The notes under the pieces were generated by a model, which did not search any database, was not told where the DNA came from, and saw only the letters and a list, made by a program, of their open reading frames with translations. DNA of 64,000 bases from Pseudomonas fragi (GTDB lineage: Bacteria > Pseudomonadota > Gammaproteobacteria > Pseudomonadales > Pseudomonadaceae): contig NZ_CP104861.1 of the NCBI RefSeq assembly GCF_025426255.1, forward strand, positions 62,001 to 126,000, given 5' to 3'. Below are positions 55,270 to 64,000 of the stretch, piece after piece. Within the stretch, counting starts at the first letter, position 1; each line of letters starts with the position of its first letter. The position numbers and the translations under genes are program-made.

Positions 55270-55302
55270 AAAAAAAAACCCGGCATGCCGGGTTTTTTTA
55301 GA
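55270..55302. terminator. Terminator after amtB
   Basis: AAAAAAACCCGGCATGCCGG and its complement form a palindrome with long A- and T-runs, directly after the amtB stop codon. Confidence 0.93.
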
Positions 55303-55309
55303 GGTCAAA

Positions 55310-56647
55310 TTACAGGTTGTAGCCCCGCTCGTTGTGCTGAGCCAGGTCGAGGCCCACAGCCTCTTCCTCTTCAGCCACTCGCAGGCCCATCACTGCATCC
55401 AGTACCTTGAGGATGATGAAGGTCACGATTGCGGTGTAGATCACAGTGAAGGCGACGCCTTTGAACTGGATCCAGACCTGGGCCGAGATGTCGGTCACTG
55501 CGCCGAAACCGCCCAGTGCAGGGGCTGCAAATACACCGGTGAGGATCGCGCCGACGATGCCGCCGATGCCGTGTACGCCGAATGCATCCAGGGAGTCGTC
55601 GTAGCCCAGTTTGCGTTTGAGGCTGGTGGCGCAGAAGAAGCAGATCACGCCAGCCGACAGACCGATTACGATCGAGCCCATTGGGCCAACGGTGCCTGCT
55701 GCCGGAGTGATAGCAACCAGACCGGCGACCACGCCCGAGGCGATGCCCAGTGCGCTTGGTTTGCCGTGGGTGACCCACTCGGCAAACATCCAGCCCAATG
55801 CGGCGGCGGCAGTTGCGATCTGAGTGACCAGCATCGCCATACCGGCAGTGCCGTTGGCGGCAGCTGCGGAGCCTGCGTTAAAGCCGAACCAGCCGATCCA
55901 CAGCATGGCGGCACCGATCAGGGTGTAACCCAGGTTGTGCGGAGCCATTGGGGTGGTCGGGTAGCCTTTACGCTTGCCGAGCACGATGCACGCCACCAGG
56001 CCAGCGATACCGGCGTTGATGTGCACCACCGTGCCGCCAGCGAAGTCCAGTACGCCCCAATCACCGAGCAGCGAGCCCGGGCCGCCCCAGACCATGTGCG
56101 CAATCGGTGCATAGACCAGGGTGAACCACACGCCCATGAAAACCAGCATGGCCGAGAACTTCATGCGTTCAGCGAACGCACCTACGATCAAGGCCGGCGT
56201 GATGATGGCGAAGGTCATCTGGAACGTGACAAACACGGCCTCAGGGAACAGCGCTGCCGGGCCGGTAATGCTGGCGGGTGTGATACCTGCCAGGAACGCT
56301 TTGCCCAAGCCGCCGATGAACGAATTGTAGTTAACGACGCCGGCTTCCATCCCCGCGGTGTCGAACGTGATGCTGTAGCCATAAATGACCCACAGAATGC
56401 TGATCAGACCGGTGATGGCGAAGCACTGCATCATTACAGAAAGAATGTTTTTGGAGCGCACCATGCCGCCGTAGAACAGCGCCAGGCCTGGAATGGTCAT
56501 AAACAGCACCAAAGCGGTTGCAGTCAGCATCCAGGCGGTGTCGCCGGAGTTGAGGACTGGAGCAGCCACTTCGTCTGCCGCCATGGCCAGGCCAGGCATT
56601 ACAACAGACAGCAGGGCTCCGAGCCCTGCGAATTTACGCAGAGTCAT
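55310..56647 (-). CDS. amtB: Ammonium transporter
   Basis: This 445-residue inner-membrane channel for ammonium has a signal peptide (…PGLAMAADE) and eleven hydrophobic helices. The pore twin-histidine residues lie in VVHINAGIAG and FGVHGIGGI. It pairs with GlnK, which plugs the channel when nitrogen is plentiful. The ATG of MTLRKFAGLG is chosen; the frame runs 39 codons further upstream. Both genes form an operon, 34 bases apart. Confidence 0.98.
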   Translation of the reverse strand: MTLRKFAGLGALLSVVMPGLAMAADEVAAPVLNSGDTAWMLTATALVLFMTIPGLALFYGGMVRSKNILSVMMQCFAITGLISILWVIYGYSITFDTAGMEAGVVNYNSFIGGLGKAFLAGITPASITGPAALFPEAVFVTFQMTFAIITPALIVGAFAERMKFSAMLVFMGVWFTLVYAPIAHMVWGGPGSLLGDWGVLDFAGGTVVHINAGIAGLVACIVLGKRKGYPTTPMAPHNLGYTLIGAAMLWIGWFGFNAGSAAAANGTAGMAMLVTQIATAAAALGWMFAEWVTHGKPSALGIASGVVAGLVAITPAAGTVGPMGSIVIGLSAGVICFFCATSLKRKLGYDDSLDAFGVHGIGGIVGAILTGVFAAPALGGFGAVTDISAQVWIQFKGVAFTVIYTAIVTFIILKVLDAVMGLRVAEEEEAVGLDLAQHNERGYNL

Positions 56648-56681
56648 AGTGTTTTCTCCTGGGGCGTTGGGGTTTGGCGGC

Positions 56682-57436
<755 letters not shown>

Positions 57437-57697
57437 ATGCTCGCGCCCAAAGATCTTCTCGATGCCCTCGGTGGCCACGCTTCACGTTTGTTCAGTGGCG
57501 AAACCGCGCTGCCGCGCAACGAAATCGAAAGCCAGTTCAAAGCTTTGCTGCAAAGTGGTTTCAGCAAACTGGATCTGGTGAGCCGCGAAGAGTTCGATAG
57601 CCAGATGGTGGTACTGGCCCGTACCCGTGCTCGTCTTGAAAGCCTTGAAGCCAAAGTGGCCGAGCTGGAAGCCAAGCTGCTGCCGCCGACCGAATAA
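57437..57697 (+). CDS. ubiK: Ubiquinone biosynthesis accessory factor UbiK (BMFP)
   Basis: This 86-residue coiled-coil protein is of the YqiC/BMFP type, with PRNEIESQFKALLQSGFSKL and a C-terminal heptad helix RARLESLEAKVAELEAKL. UbiK works with UbiJ in aerobic ubiquinone synthesis. The start at ATG 57437 gives the normal size. It precedes the VOC gene by 43 bases on the same strand. Confidence 0.93.
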   Translation: MLAPKDLLDALGGHASRLFSGETALPRNEIESQFKALLQSGFSKLDLVSREEFDSQMVVLARTRARLESLEAKVAELEAKLLPPTE

Positions 57698-57740
57698 CGC
57701 TCGAAGGCGGTGCACTTCATATGAACAAGGATGTTTTTGT

Positions 57741-58169
57741 ATGTTGGTCATGAACCCGTTAGTGCCCGAGATGATCGTCTCGGATATTGCCCGCAGCCTG
57801 CATTTTTACTGTGGGGTGCTCGGTTTCAAAGTCGAGTACCAACGGCCCGAGGATCATTTTGCGTTCCTGTCGTTCCATGGCAGCCAGCTGATGCTGGAGC
57901 AGGATGACCTTGAAGAGTCGTCCTGGCGTGTCGGCCCGCTGGAGCCGCCATTCGGTCGAGGCATGAACCTTTCGATCAAGTGCCCGGACGCCCAGAGCCT
58001 GATCGCCCGTCTTGAGGTCGCTGGCCACAGCCTGCGCAAACCCCTCGAAGAGCGCTGGTATCGCAGCAACGATGTGTTGTTTGGCGAGCGCAACTTTTTG
58101 GTGCTCGATCCTGACGGCTATTTGCTGCGCTTGGCTGAGGACCTGGGGACCAAAGCGTTGGGAGAGTGA
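57741..58169 (+). CDS. VOC-superfamily protein (glyoxalase/bleomycin-resistance fold)
   Basis: This 142-residue vicinal-oxygen-chelate fold has MIVSDIARSLHFYCGVLGF, EDHFAFLSFHGSQLML and a C-terminal FLVLDPDGYLLRLAED, with metal-binding residues H, E-like positions in both modules. The function in Pseudomonas is unknown; bleomycin-like binding is possible. An in-frame ATG three codons later (57750) is an alternative start. Confidence 0.88.
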   Translation: MLVMNPLVPEMIVSDIARSLHFYCGVLGFKVEYQRPEDHFAFLSFHGSQLMLEQDDLEESSWRVGPLEPPFGRGMNLSIKCPDAQSLIARLEVAGHSLRKPLEERWYRSNDVLFGERNFLVLDPDGYLLRLAEDLGTKALGE

Positions 58170-58172
58170 GTG

Positions 58173-58316
58173 TCAGGCGCAGTTGTGAATGGGTTCAACC
58201 TGCTCGCGAATCGTTGCGCCACGCTCGATTTCTGCTTTGCGCAGGTCGTAAGTGGTTTGCAGGTTCAGCCAGAATTCAGGCGTCGTCGCCAGGCAGATCG
58301 TACGCAGTGTTCCCAT
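58173..58316 (-). pseudogene. Relic of HigA-type antitoxin gene
   Basis: Forty-seven codons read TTPEFWLNLQTTYDLRKAEIE and end REQVEPIHNCA, matching the C-terminal end of HigA antitoxins. The HTH half is missing, and a TGA lies in the frame just upstream of the first ATG. No HigB toxin remains. Confidence 0.7.
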
Positions 58317-58343
58317 GCCCATTCACATCCGGTATCCATTCCA

Positions 58344-58384
58344 ATCCTGCCCCTGGTTTCTGATTCGCGCAGGATGGGTTTTTT
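58344..58384 (+). terminator. Probable terminator before comM
   Basis: ATCCTGC (58344-58350) pairs with GCAGGAT (58369-58375), followed by GGG and a six-T run. The 18-base loop is long. It could end the ubiK-VOC transcript. Confidence 0.45.
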
Positions 58385-58404
58385 GCGAACTCAAGGAATG
58401 AGCC

Positions 58405-59898
58405 ATGGCTCTGGCTATCGTTTACAGCCGCGCCCAGGTGGGTGTGGAGGCGCCTGTCGTTACGGTCGAGGCGCATCTGGCCAATGGTTTACCGGCGTTG
58501 ACGCTGGTCGGCTTGCCCGAAACGGCGGTCAAGGAAAGTAAAGAGCGGGTACGCAGTGCGATTCTCAATTGCGCACTGGATTTTCCCGCTCGGCGTATCA
58601 CTCTCAATCTGGCGCCCGCCGACCTGCCCAAGGACGGCGGACGCTTTGATGTGGCCATTGCCTTGGGTATTTTGGCAGCCAGCGGGCAAATACCGGTGGC
58701 CGCTCTGGAACAGGTCGAGTGTCTGGGCGAGCTGGCGTTGTCCGGGGCAATCCGGTCAGTTCAGGGCGTGTTACCTGCCGCGTTGGCGGCACGTGCGGCA
58801 GGCCGTACCCTGGTAGTGCCGCTGGCCAATGCCGAAGAGGCATGCCTGGCCGCCGGGTTGACGGTGATCGCAGTCGAACACTTGTTGCAGATAGTGGCGC
58901 ATTTCGCTGGTCGCGCGGTGATTGAGCCTTACACCGCCAGCGGTTTGCTGCACCTGAGCAAACCCTATCCTGATCTGAGCGATGTACAGGGGCAGCTTTC
59001 AGCCAAGCGGGCATTATTGATCGCGGCTGCAGGCAGCCATAATTTACTGTTTACCGGTCCGCCCGGCACTGGCAAAACCCTGTTGGCCAGCCGTCTGCCC
59101 GGCTTGTTGCCGCCACTCACCGAGCAAGAGGCGCTGGAAGTCGCGGCCATTGCGTCGGTGGCCAGCCATATGCCTTTGAGCTGCTGGCCGCAGCGTCCGT
59201 TTCGTCAGCCGCACCATTCGGCCTCCGGCCCGGCTCTGGTGGGCGGCGGTTCAAAACCACAGCCGGGGGAGATTACGCTGGCGCATCACGGGGTGTTGTT
59301 TCTGGATGAACTCCCCGAGTTCGATCGTAAGGTACTGGAAGTCTTGAGGGAGCCTATGGAGTCCGGCTTTATCGTAATTGCCAGGGCCCGGGATCGAATG
59401 CGTTTTCCGGCGCGCTTCCAGCTGGTTGCGGCGATGAACCCCTGCCCCTGTGGCTATCTTGGGGAGCCCACGGGCCGATGTCGTTGTACCCCGGAACAGA
59501 TCCAGCGCTATCGCAACAAGCTCTCGGGGCCGTTGCTCGATCGCATCGATTTGCATCTGACCGTGGCCCGTGAAACCACATCGCTCAACCCGTCGCTTGC
59601 CTCGGGCGAGACCACAGCCAAGGCTGCGGTGTTAGTGGCAGCAGCGCGTGAGCGTCAGTTGCAGCGTCAGGGTTGTGCCAATGCCTTTCTCGATCTGCCG
59701 GGTGTGCGCAGCCAGTGCACGTTGAGTGATGTGGATAACGCCTGGCTGGAGACGGCCTGCGAGCGAATGACCCTGTCACTGCGCGCCGCACATCGGTTGT
59801 TGAAAGTGGCGCGGACATTGGCTGATCTTGAGCAAACGCCAAACATAGAACGCAAGCATCTTGCGGAGGCATTGCAGTATCGGCCTGTCAGCGGGTGA
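58405..59898 (+). CDS. comM: ComM/YifB-family AAA ATPase (Mg-chelatase-like)
   Basis: This 497-residue protein has an N-terminal LonC-like ChlI domain (residues 1-170) and AAA Walker A GPPGTGKTLLASRL near residue 215. Walker B is LFLDELPEF. A zinc-like cysteine loop MNPCPCGYLGEPTGRCRC and the C-terminal ChlI_C domain follow. ComM is a hexameric helicase that promotes branch migration in natural transformation, in this and other gammaproteobacteria. It ends before the convergent LysR gene. Confidence 0.95.
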   Translation: MALAIVYSRAQVGVEAPVVTVEAHLANGLPALTLVGLPETAVKESKERVRSAILNCALDFPARRITLNLAPADLPKDGGRFDVAIALGILAASGQIPVAALEQVECLGELALSGAIRSVQGVLPAALAARAAGRTLVVPLANAEEACLAAGLTVIAVEHLLQIVAHFAGRAVIEPYTASGLLHLSKPYPDLSDVQGQLSAKRALLIAAAGSHNLLFTGPPGTGKTLLASRLPGLLPPLTEQEALEVAAIASVASHMPLSCWPQRPFRQPHHSASGPALVGGGSKPQPGEITLAHHGVLFLDELPEFDRKVLEVLREPMESGFIVIARARDRMRFPARFQLVAAMNPCPCGYLGEPTGRCRCTPEQIQRYRNKLSGPLLDRIDLHLTVARETTSLNPSLASGETTAKAAVLVAAARERQLQRQGCANAFLDLPGVRSQCTLSDVDNAWLETACERMTLSLRAAHRLLKVARTLADLEQTPNIERKHLAEALQYRPVSG

Positions 59899-59908
59899 TC
59901 AAGCCGGT

Positions 59909-60829
59909 TTACTTCAACCGTTGCACGGCCGGCAGTTCCATCGCCGCGACTTCGTGTTGCAAAAAGTCGCTAAGGCGCCGCAAACGCTCGCCACCGGGGC
60001 GGGTCTTGGGCCAGACCAGGTAGTAATTCTCGCCGCTGGCCACGGCGGCCGCAAACGGCAGGCTCAGGCGGCCTTGGGCGACGTCCTCGGCAACCATCAG
60101 CAAGTCGCCCATGGAAATGCCGTAACCCCGGGCGGCGGCGATCATGCCCAGCTCCAGGGTATCGAACACTTGCCCACCCTTGAGTGATACTTGCCCGCTA
60201 AGCCCCATGCAGTCGAGCCAGCGCCGCCAGTCACGGCGGTCGGGCGTGGGGTGCAACAGTTCTGTGGCGGCCAGTCGTTTGGCGTCCCAGGGTTGGTCAC
60301 CTTGCACAGTGGGCGCGCCGACCGGGATCAGCATCTCCGGGAACAGCAGCGTGGCCTCCCAGTCAGGTGGAAAGTGACCGTTGCTCAACAGCACGGCGCA
60401 GTCGAACGGTTCCTGATTGAAATCCACATTATCGATATCCATCCAGGCGCTGGTCAGTTGCACCTCGTTGCCCGCCTGCAGGTGACGGAAGCGACTCAAA
60501 CGGGCCAGTAACCAGCGCATGGTCAGGGTCGAGGGGGCCTTCATGCGCAAGGTGTCATCTTCGGCGCGCAAAGTGGTACAGGCGCGCTCCAGGGCGGCAA
60601 AACCTTCGCGAACACCCGGTAGCAAAAGGCGAGCGGCTTCGGTGAGCTGCAGGCTGCGGCCACTGCGTTTAAACAACCGGCAGGCGAAATGCGCCTCCAG
60701 GGTTTTGATATGGCGGCTCACGGCGCTTTGGGTGATCGACAGCTCTTCTCCTGCCCGGGTAAACGAGCTGTGGCGAGCTGCCGCTTCAAAGGCACGCAAG
60801 GCATAAAGCGGAGGAAGGCTACGAGACAT
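59909..60829 (-). CDS. LysR-type transcriptional regulator
   Basis: This 306-residue regulator has an N-terminal HTH (PPLYALRAFEAAARHSSFTR), and the ligand domain is about residues 90-300. It is convergent with comM and divergent from the MATE gene, so it may control the efflux gene (inference). The N-terminus resembles GcvA-like regulators. The target is unknown. Confidence 0.92.
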   Translation of the reverse strand: MSRSLPPLYALRAFEAAARHSSFTRAGEELSITQSAVSRHIKTLEAHFACRLFKRSGRSLQLTEAARLLLPGVREGFAALERACTTLRAEDDTLRMKAPSTLTMRWLLARLSRFRHLQAGNEVQLTSAWMDIDNVDFNQEPFDCAVLLSNGHFPPDWEATLLFPEMLIPVGAPTVQGDQPWDAKRLAATELLHPTPDRRDWRRWLDCMGLSGQVSLKGGQVFDTLELGMIAAARGYGISMGDLLMVAEDVAQGRLSLPFAAAVASGENYYLVWPKTRPGGERLRRLSDFLQHEVAAMELPAVQRLK

Positions 60830-60981
60830 TGCGAATGTTCCTATGGCGCAACAGAAGGAGGCGCAAGTTATTAATCTTGGTATGAGTTTTAATCATGCCA
60901 GTGATCGTTTTTATCCCTTTGCTTAAAACACTCTACCCGCCGAGAATCAAGCCTTTCAACGAACCTATAGAAATCGAACAG

Positions 60982-62382
60982 ATGATCAAACAGCATCCTG
61001 CACGTATCGAACTCTGGGCCATTATGCGGCTGGCAGGGCCGCTGATCGCCTCGCAGTTGGCTCACATGCTGATGGTGCTCACCGATACGCTGATGATGGC
61101 GCGCTTGAGCCCAGAGGCTCTGGCTGGCGGGAGTCTGGGTGCGGCGAGCTATTCGTTCGTATCGATTTTCTGCATCGGCGTGATTGCTGCCGTGGGTACG
61201 CTGGTGTCGATTCGTCAGGGCGCGGGCGATATTGAAGGCGCGACCCGGTTGACGCAGGCCGGGTTGTGGCTGGCCTGGGCCCTGGCCCTGGGTGGCGCAG
61301 TGATGCTGTGGAATATCAAACCGCTGCTCTTGTTGTTTGGCCAGACGCCCAGCAACGTCGAAGCCGCGGGCCAGTTCCTGCTGCTGTTGCCGTTCGCCCT
61401 GCCCGGCTATATGACTTTTATGGCGTTGCGTGGTTTTACCAGTGCGATGGGCCGGGCGACCCCCGTGATGGTGATCAGCCTGATTGGCACGGTGGCCAAC
61501 TTCTTGCTCAATTACGCACTGATTACCGGCATGTTCGGCCTGCCAAAACTGGGGTTGATGGGGATCGGTCTGGTCACGGCGATTGTGGCGACCTGCATGG
61601 CGCTGGGTCTGGCCTGGCATATCCATCGGCATCCGGCCTACGACGCATATCCAATCAGTAAAGGTCTGTCGCGGATTAATCTGACTTATCTACGCGAGCT
61701 GTGGCGCCTCGGCCTGCCGATTGGCGGTACATACGCAGTGGAGGTCGGGCTGTTTGCCTTTGCTGCGTTGTGCATGGGCACCATGGGCAGTACGCAACTG
61801 GCGGCGCACCAAATCGCGCTGCAAATCGTATCAGTGGCGTTTATGGTGCCTGCGGGCATGTCGTACGCGATCACCATGCGCATTGGCCAGCATTATGGCG
61901 GCGGTGATTTGCAGCGGGCACGACTGGCGGGCCGGGTCGGGATCGGCTGCGGCGCGGTGATCATGCTGGGTTTTTCTGTGGTGTTCTGGTTCTTGCCGAG
62001 CCAACTGATCGGCCTGTTCCTGGATTACAACGATCCGGCGTTCCGTCCGGTGTTCGAGTTGGCAGTTAGCCTGTTGGCCGTGGCGGCCTGGTTTGAACTG
62101 TTTGATGGTGCGCAGACCATTGCCATGGGCGCCATTCGTGGACTCAAGGACGCCAAGACGACCTTTTTGGTGGGGTTGTTTTGCTACTGGGTGATTGGTG
62201 CACCGATGGCCTGGATGCTGGCGTTTACCTTCGGCTGGGGCCCGACCGGTGTGTGGTGGGGTTTGGCGCTGGGCCTGGCCTGTGCGTCGGTGAGCCTCAC
62301 GCTGGCATTCGAGTGGAAGATGCGGCGCATGCTCAAGCAGGAGCGCAAGGCACAGAAAGTCGCGGGCTTGAGCGCGGTGTAG
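60982..62382 (+). CDS. MATE-family multidrug efflux protein (PmpM/NorM-like)
   Basis: This 466-residue inner-membrane cation-coupled exporter has twelve hydrophobic segments and two related halves (RLAGPLIASQLAHMLMVLTD and RLGLPIGGTYAVEVGLFAF). The ATG of IKQHPARIELWAI is preferred because homologues start near it; an ATG 29 codons upstream (60895) is possible. It is divergent from a LysR regulator, as in P. aeruginosa near PmpM. Substrates are inferred from the family. Confidence 0.92.
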   Translation: MIKQHPARIELWAIMRLAGPLIASQLAHMLMVLTDTLMMARLSPEALAGGSLGAASYSFVSIFCIGVIAAVGTLVSIRQGAGDIEGATRLTQAGLWLAWALALGGAVMLWNIKPLLLLFGQTPSNVEAAGQFLLLLPFALPGYMTFMALRGFTSAMGRATPVMVISLIGTVANFLLNYALITGMFGLPKLGLMGIGLVTAIVATCMALGLAWHIHRHPAYDAYPISKGLSRINLTYLRELWRLGLPIGGTYAVEVGLFAFAALCMGTMGSTQLAAHQIALQIVSVAFMVPAGMSYAITMRIGQHYGGGDLQRARLAGRVGIGCGAVIMLGFSVVFWFLPSQLIGLFLDYNDPAFRPVFELAVSLLAVAAWFELFDGAQTIAMGAIRGLKDAKTTFLVGLFCYWVIGAPMAWMLAFTFGWGPTGVWWGLALGLACASVSLTLAFEWKMRRMLKQERKAQKVAGLSAV

Positions 62383-62391
62383 TGTGTAGGG

Positions 62392-62551
62392 CGTAGCAGC
62401 TCCGAAGGAACGAGGCTGCGTTCGGCGGCGTAGCCGTCGCAAAATCAGACACTGCGGTGTGTCAGTTAAATCCAGCTCTCAGGATTTACGGCGACTGCGT
62501 CGGGGTGCTGCATCACGCCGAACGCAGCCTCGTTCCTTCAGCAGCTGCTAC
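62392..62551. repeat. Palindromic repeat, GTAGCAGCTGCC family (variant)
   Basis: Arms CGTAGCAGCTCCGAAGGAACG and CGTTCCTTCAGCAGCTGCTAC; the left arm has lost bases in the usual GCTGCC. Inner arms GAGGCTGCGTTCGGCGG and GCCGAACGCAGCCTC are near-perfect inverses. It separates convergent genes. Confidence 0.85.
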
Positions 62552-62569
62552 AGGTCTCTGCCTACAAAT

Positions 62570-64000
62570 TTAGAGTGAAATTGGCACCTGCTGCTGAGCC
62601 CCAAGCGTCAAAAACGCTACCAGATCTGTCAGCGGCAGCGGTTTGCTGATGAAGTAGCCCTGGACCTGATCGCAGCCAAAATCCCTTAAAAGAGCCAATT
62701 GTTCAGGGGTTTCGACACCTTCGGCGACCACTTCCAGTTTGAGGTTGTGGGCCAGGTTGATCATGGCGTGCACTAGTTTTCGGTTCTCTTCGCGGTCTTC
62801 CATGCCGCCAACGAAGCTTTTGTCGATCTTGAGCAACGCAATCGGCAGGCTGTTGAGGTGCACAAACGATGAGAACCCCGTACCGAAATCATCCAGCGAA
62901 AAGCGCACGCCGAGTCGGCCCAGGGCATCCATCGTCTGCTTGACCAGGTCACTGCGCCGCATCACGGCTGTTTCGGTCAGTTCAAATTCCAGCCATTGTG
63001 CTTCAACCCCGCGCTCGATGATCAGACGGCTAAGCGTCGAGAGCAGTTGGCTGTCCTGAAACTGGCGGAACGACAGGTTAACCGCCATATGCAACGGCTC
63101 CAGCCCTTGTTCGCGCAGCGCCTGCATATCACGCAGGGCCCGGGAAATGACCCAGTAGCCCAGCGGCACGATCAGCCCGCTCTGCTCGGCCAGAGGTACG
63201 AACTCGCTGGGCGCGAGCAAGCCGCGCTCGCTGTGACGCCAGCGCACCAGCGCTTCCAGCCCGACAATCTGGCCGGTGCCCAGATCCAGGCGCGGCTGGT
63301 AATGCAGTTCCAGCTCGTCACGGCGCAGGGCTCGGCGCAGCTCGCTTTCAAGGTCGGCCAGGCTGCGGGCATTACGGTTGATGCGTTCATTGAACACATG
63401 AAAAGTGCAGCCTTGGGTGCTTTTGGCTTGCTGCATGGCGATGTGTGCGTGCCACATCAATGGATCTGCCCCGGCATTGGCGCGGGCATGGGCGATGCCC
63501 AGGCTGCAGCCGATCAGCAGGCTTTCGCCGTCAATCCAGTAAGGCTCGGCCATTACCTCGGTGATGCGTTCGGCCATCCATTCGGCCCGCTCGGGGGCAC
63601 GATGGGTGTTGATCAACAGGGCGAACTCATCGCTTCCCAGCCGCGCCAGTTGGTCGCCGGCTTCGAGCTGGCTCTTGAGCCGTGCTACCACTTGCAGGAT
63701 CAGCCGGTCGCCAGCCTGATGCCCCAGCGCATCGTTGGCGTGACGAAAGTTGTCCAGGTCCAGGTGGCCCAGGGCAATGCCGCGCCCGTCACTTTCGGCC
63801 AATCGCACGGCCAGCAGGGTTTGAAAACCCTGGCGGTTGGCGATACCGGTCAAAGGATCTTCTTCGGCCAGGCGCTGCAACGTGTGCTCCAGCAGGCCAC
63901 GTTCGCGCACATGACGCAGGCAGCGGCGCAGAACATCAGGTGTCAGGCTGGTGCTTACAAGCCAGTCACTGACAGCCTGGGGCATCGTCGCAGGCTCGGC
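62570..64000 (-). CDS. GGDEF-EAL protein, N-terminally cut by window end
   Basis: This fragment of at least 476 codons has a degenerate diguanylate cyclase-like domain and an intact EAL phosphodiesterase domain. EALVRWRH, ETAVM, DDFGTG, KIDKSFV and EGVETPEQL are the active-site motifs. The GGDEF site reads LGSDEF, so it is probably inactive and may act as a GTP-binding regulatory domain. The frame is open to the end of the window, so the start is not seen. The predicted role is breakdown of c-di-GMP. Its position by the MATE gene matches P. aeruginosa. Confidence 0.9.
   Translation of the reverse strand, partial: AEPATMPQAVSDWLVSTSLTPDVLRRCLRHVRERGLLEHTLQRLAEEDPLTGIANRQGFQTLLAVRLAESDGRGIALGHLDLDNFRHANDALGHQAGDRLILQVVARLKSQLEAGDQLARLGSDEFALLINTHRAPERAEWMAERITEVMAEPYWIDGESLLIGCSLGIAHARANAGADPLMWHAHIAMQQAKSTQGCTFHVFNERINRNARSLADLESELRRALRRDELELHYQPRLDLGTGQIVGLEALVRWRHSERGLLAPSEFVPLAEQSGLIVPLGYWVISRALRDMQALREQGLEPLHMAVNLSFRQFQDSQLLSTLSRLIIERGVEAQWLEFELTETAVMRRSDLVKQTMDALGRLGVRFSLDDFGTGFSSFVHLNSLPIALLKIDKSFVGGMEDREENRKLVHAMINLAHNLKLEVVAEGVETPEQLALLRDFGCDQVQGYFISKPLPLTDLVAFLTLGAQQQVPISL

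Overview
The window is chromosomal DNA of a Pseudomonas, most likely of the P. fluorescens lineage. The evidence is genus-typical gene order (trpBA divergent from trpI; oscA-sbp-cysTWA; lptM-lysA-dapF-DUF484-xerC; sutA-amtB-glnK-ubiK-comM), a TriABC-like RND system, and many Pseudomonas-type REP/palindromic intergenic elements. The species is not determined. There are no rRNA or tRNA genes, no insertion sequences, no CRISPR array and no prophage. Almost all of the sequence is core genome.

Layout. 0-5 kb: end of a CitMHS citrate transporter, an Na/Pi symporter with a PhoU-like tail, an M16 peptidase and an EpsC-type serine acetyltransferase. 5-8.5 kb: trpBA and trpI. 8.2-13.6 kb: small stress or envelope genes (DUF883, dodecin, two DUF1161 paralogues, an LLM oxidoreductase, OsmC, a lipoprotein, an aminopeptidase and a Cys-phosphatase whose 3' ends overlap). 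13.9-17.7 kb: three-subunit membrane gluconate dehydrogenase. 17.8-22.8 kb: a solute-binding protein, DUF4399, serA divergent from D-2-hydroxyglutarate dehydrogenase, and an FAH-family hydrolase. 23-27.6 kb: DUF5924 and a complete Mce/Mla-type lipid ABC system. 27.7-33.8 kb: an SDR and a TriABC-like RND pump with two adaptors. 34-39.7 kb: an orphan AAA ATPase, a MetQ-like protein, an SfnR-like regulator lacking key parts, an RBBP9-type hydrolase, an Mpo1-like protein, a HAD phosphatase and a gamma carbonic anhydrase. 39.8-46.3 kb: prlC, a YheV-like protein, and the sulfate uptake operon oscA-sbp-cysTWA. 46.7-64 kb: a conserved block with TIGR02647, cyaA, rnk, DUF1289, cyaY, lptM, lysA, dapF, DUF484, xerC, HAD, sutA, amtB, glnK, ubiK, VOC, comM, LysR, MATE and an EAL protein cut by the window end.

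The most unusual points are all departures from this core pattern. cyaA encodes only about 416 residues, against roughly 900 in other pseudomonads, and a short stretch resembling its lost C-terminus lies in another frame just before rnk. The SfnR-like sigma-54 activator lacks the GAFTGA loop and a DNA-binding tail. Relics of yjbQ and higA lie in intergenic regions. At least four families of palindromic repeats occupy the gaps between operons, one of which supplies a stop codon. I did not find a clear new multi-gene system. The best candidates for uncharacterised function are the orphan AAA ATPase at about 34 kb and the STAS-MlaE fusion transporter.
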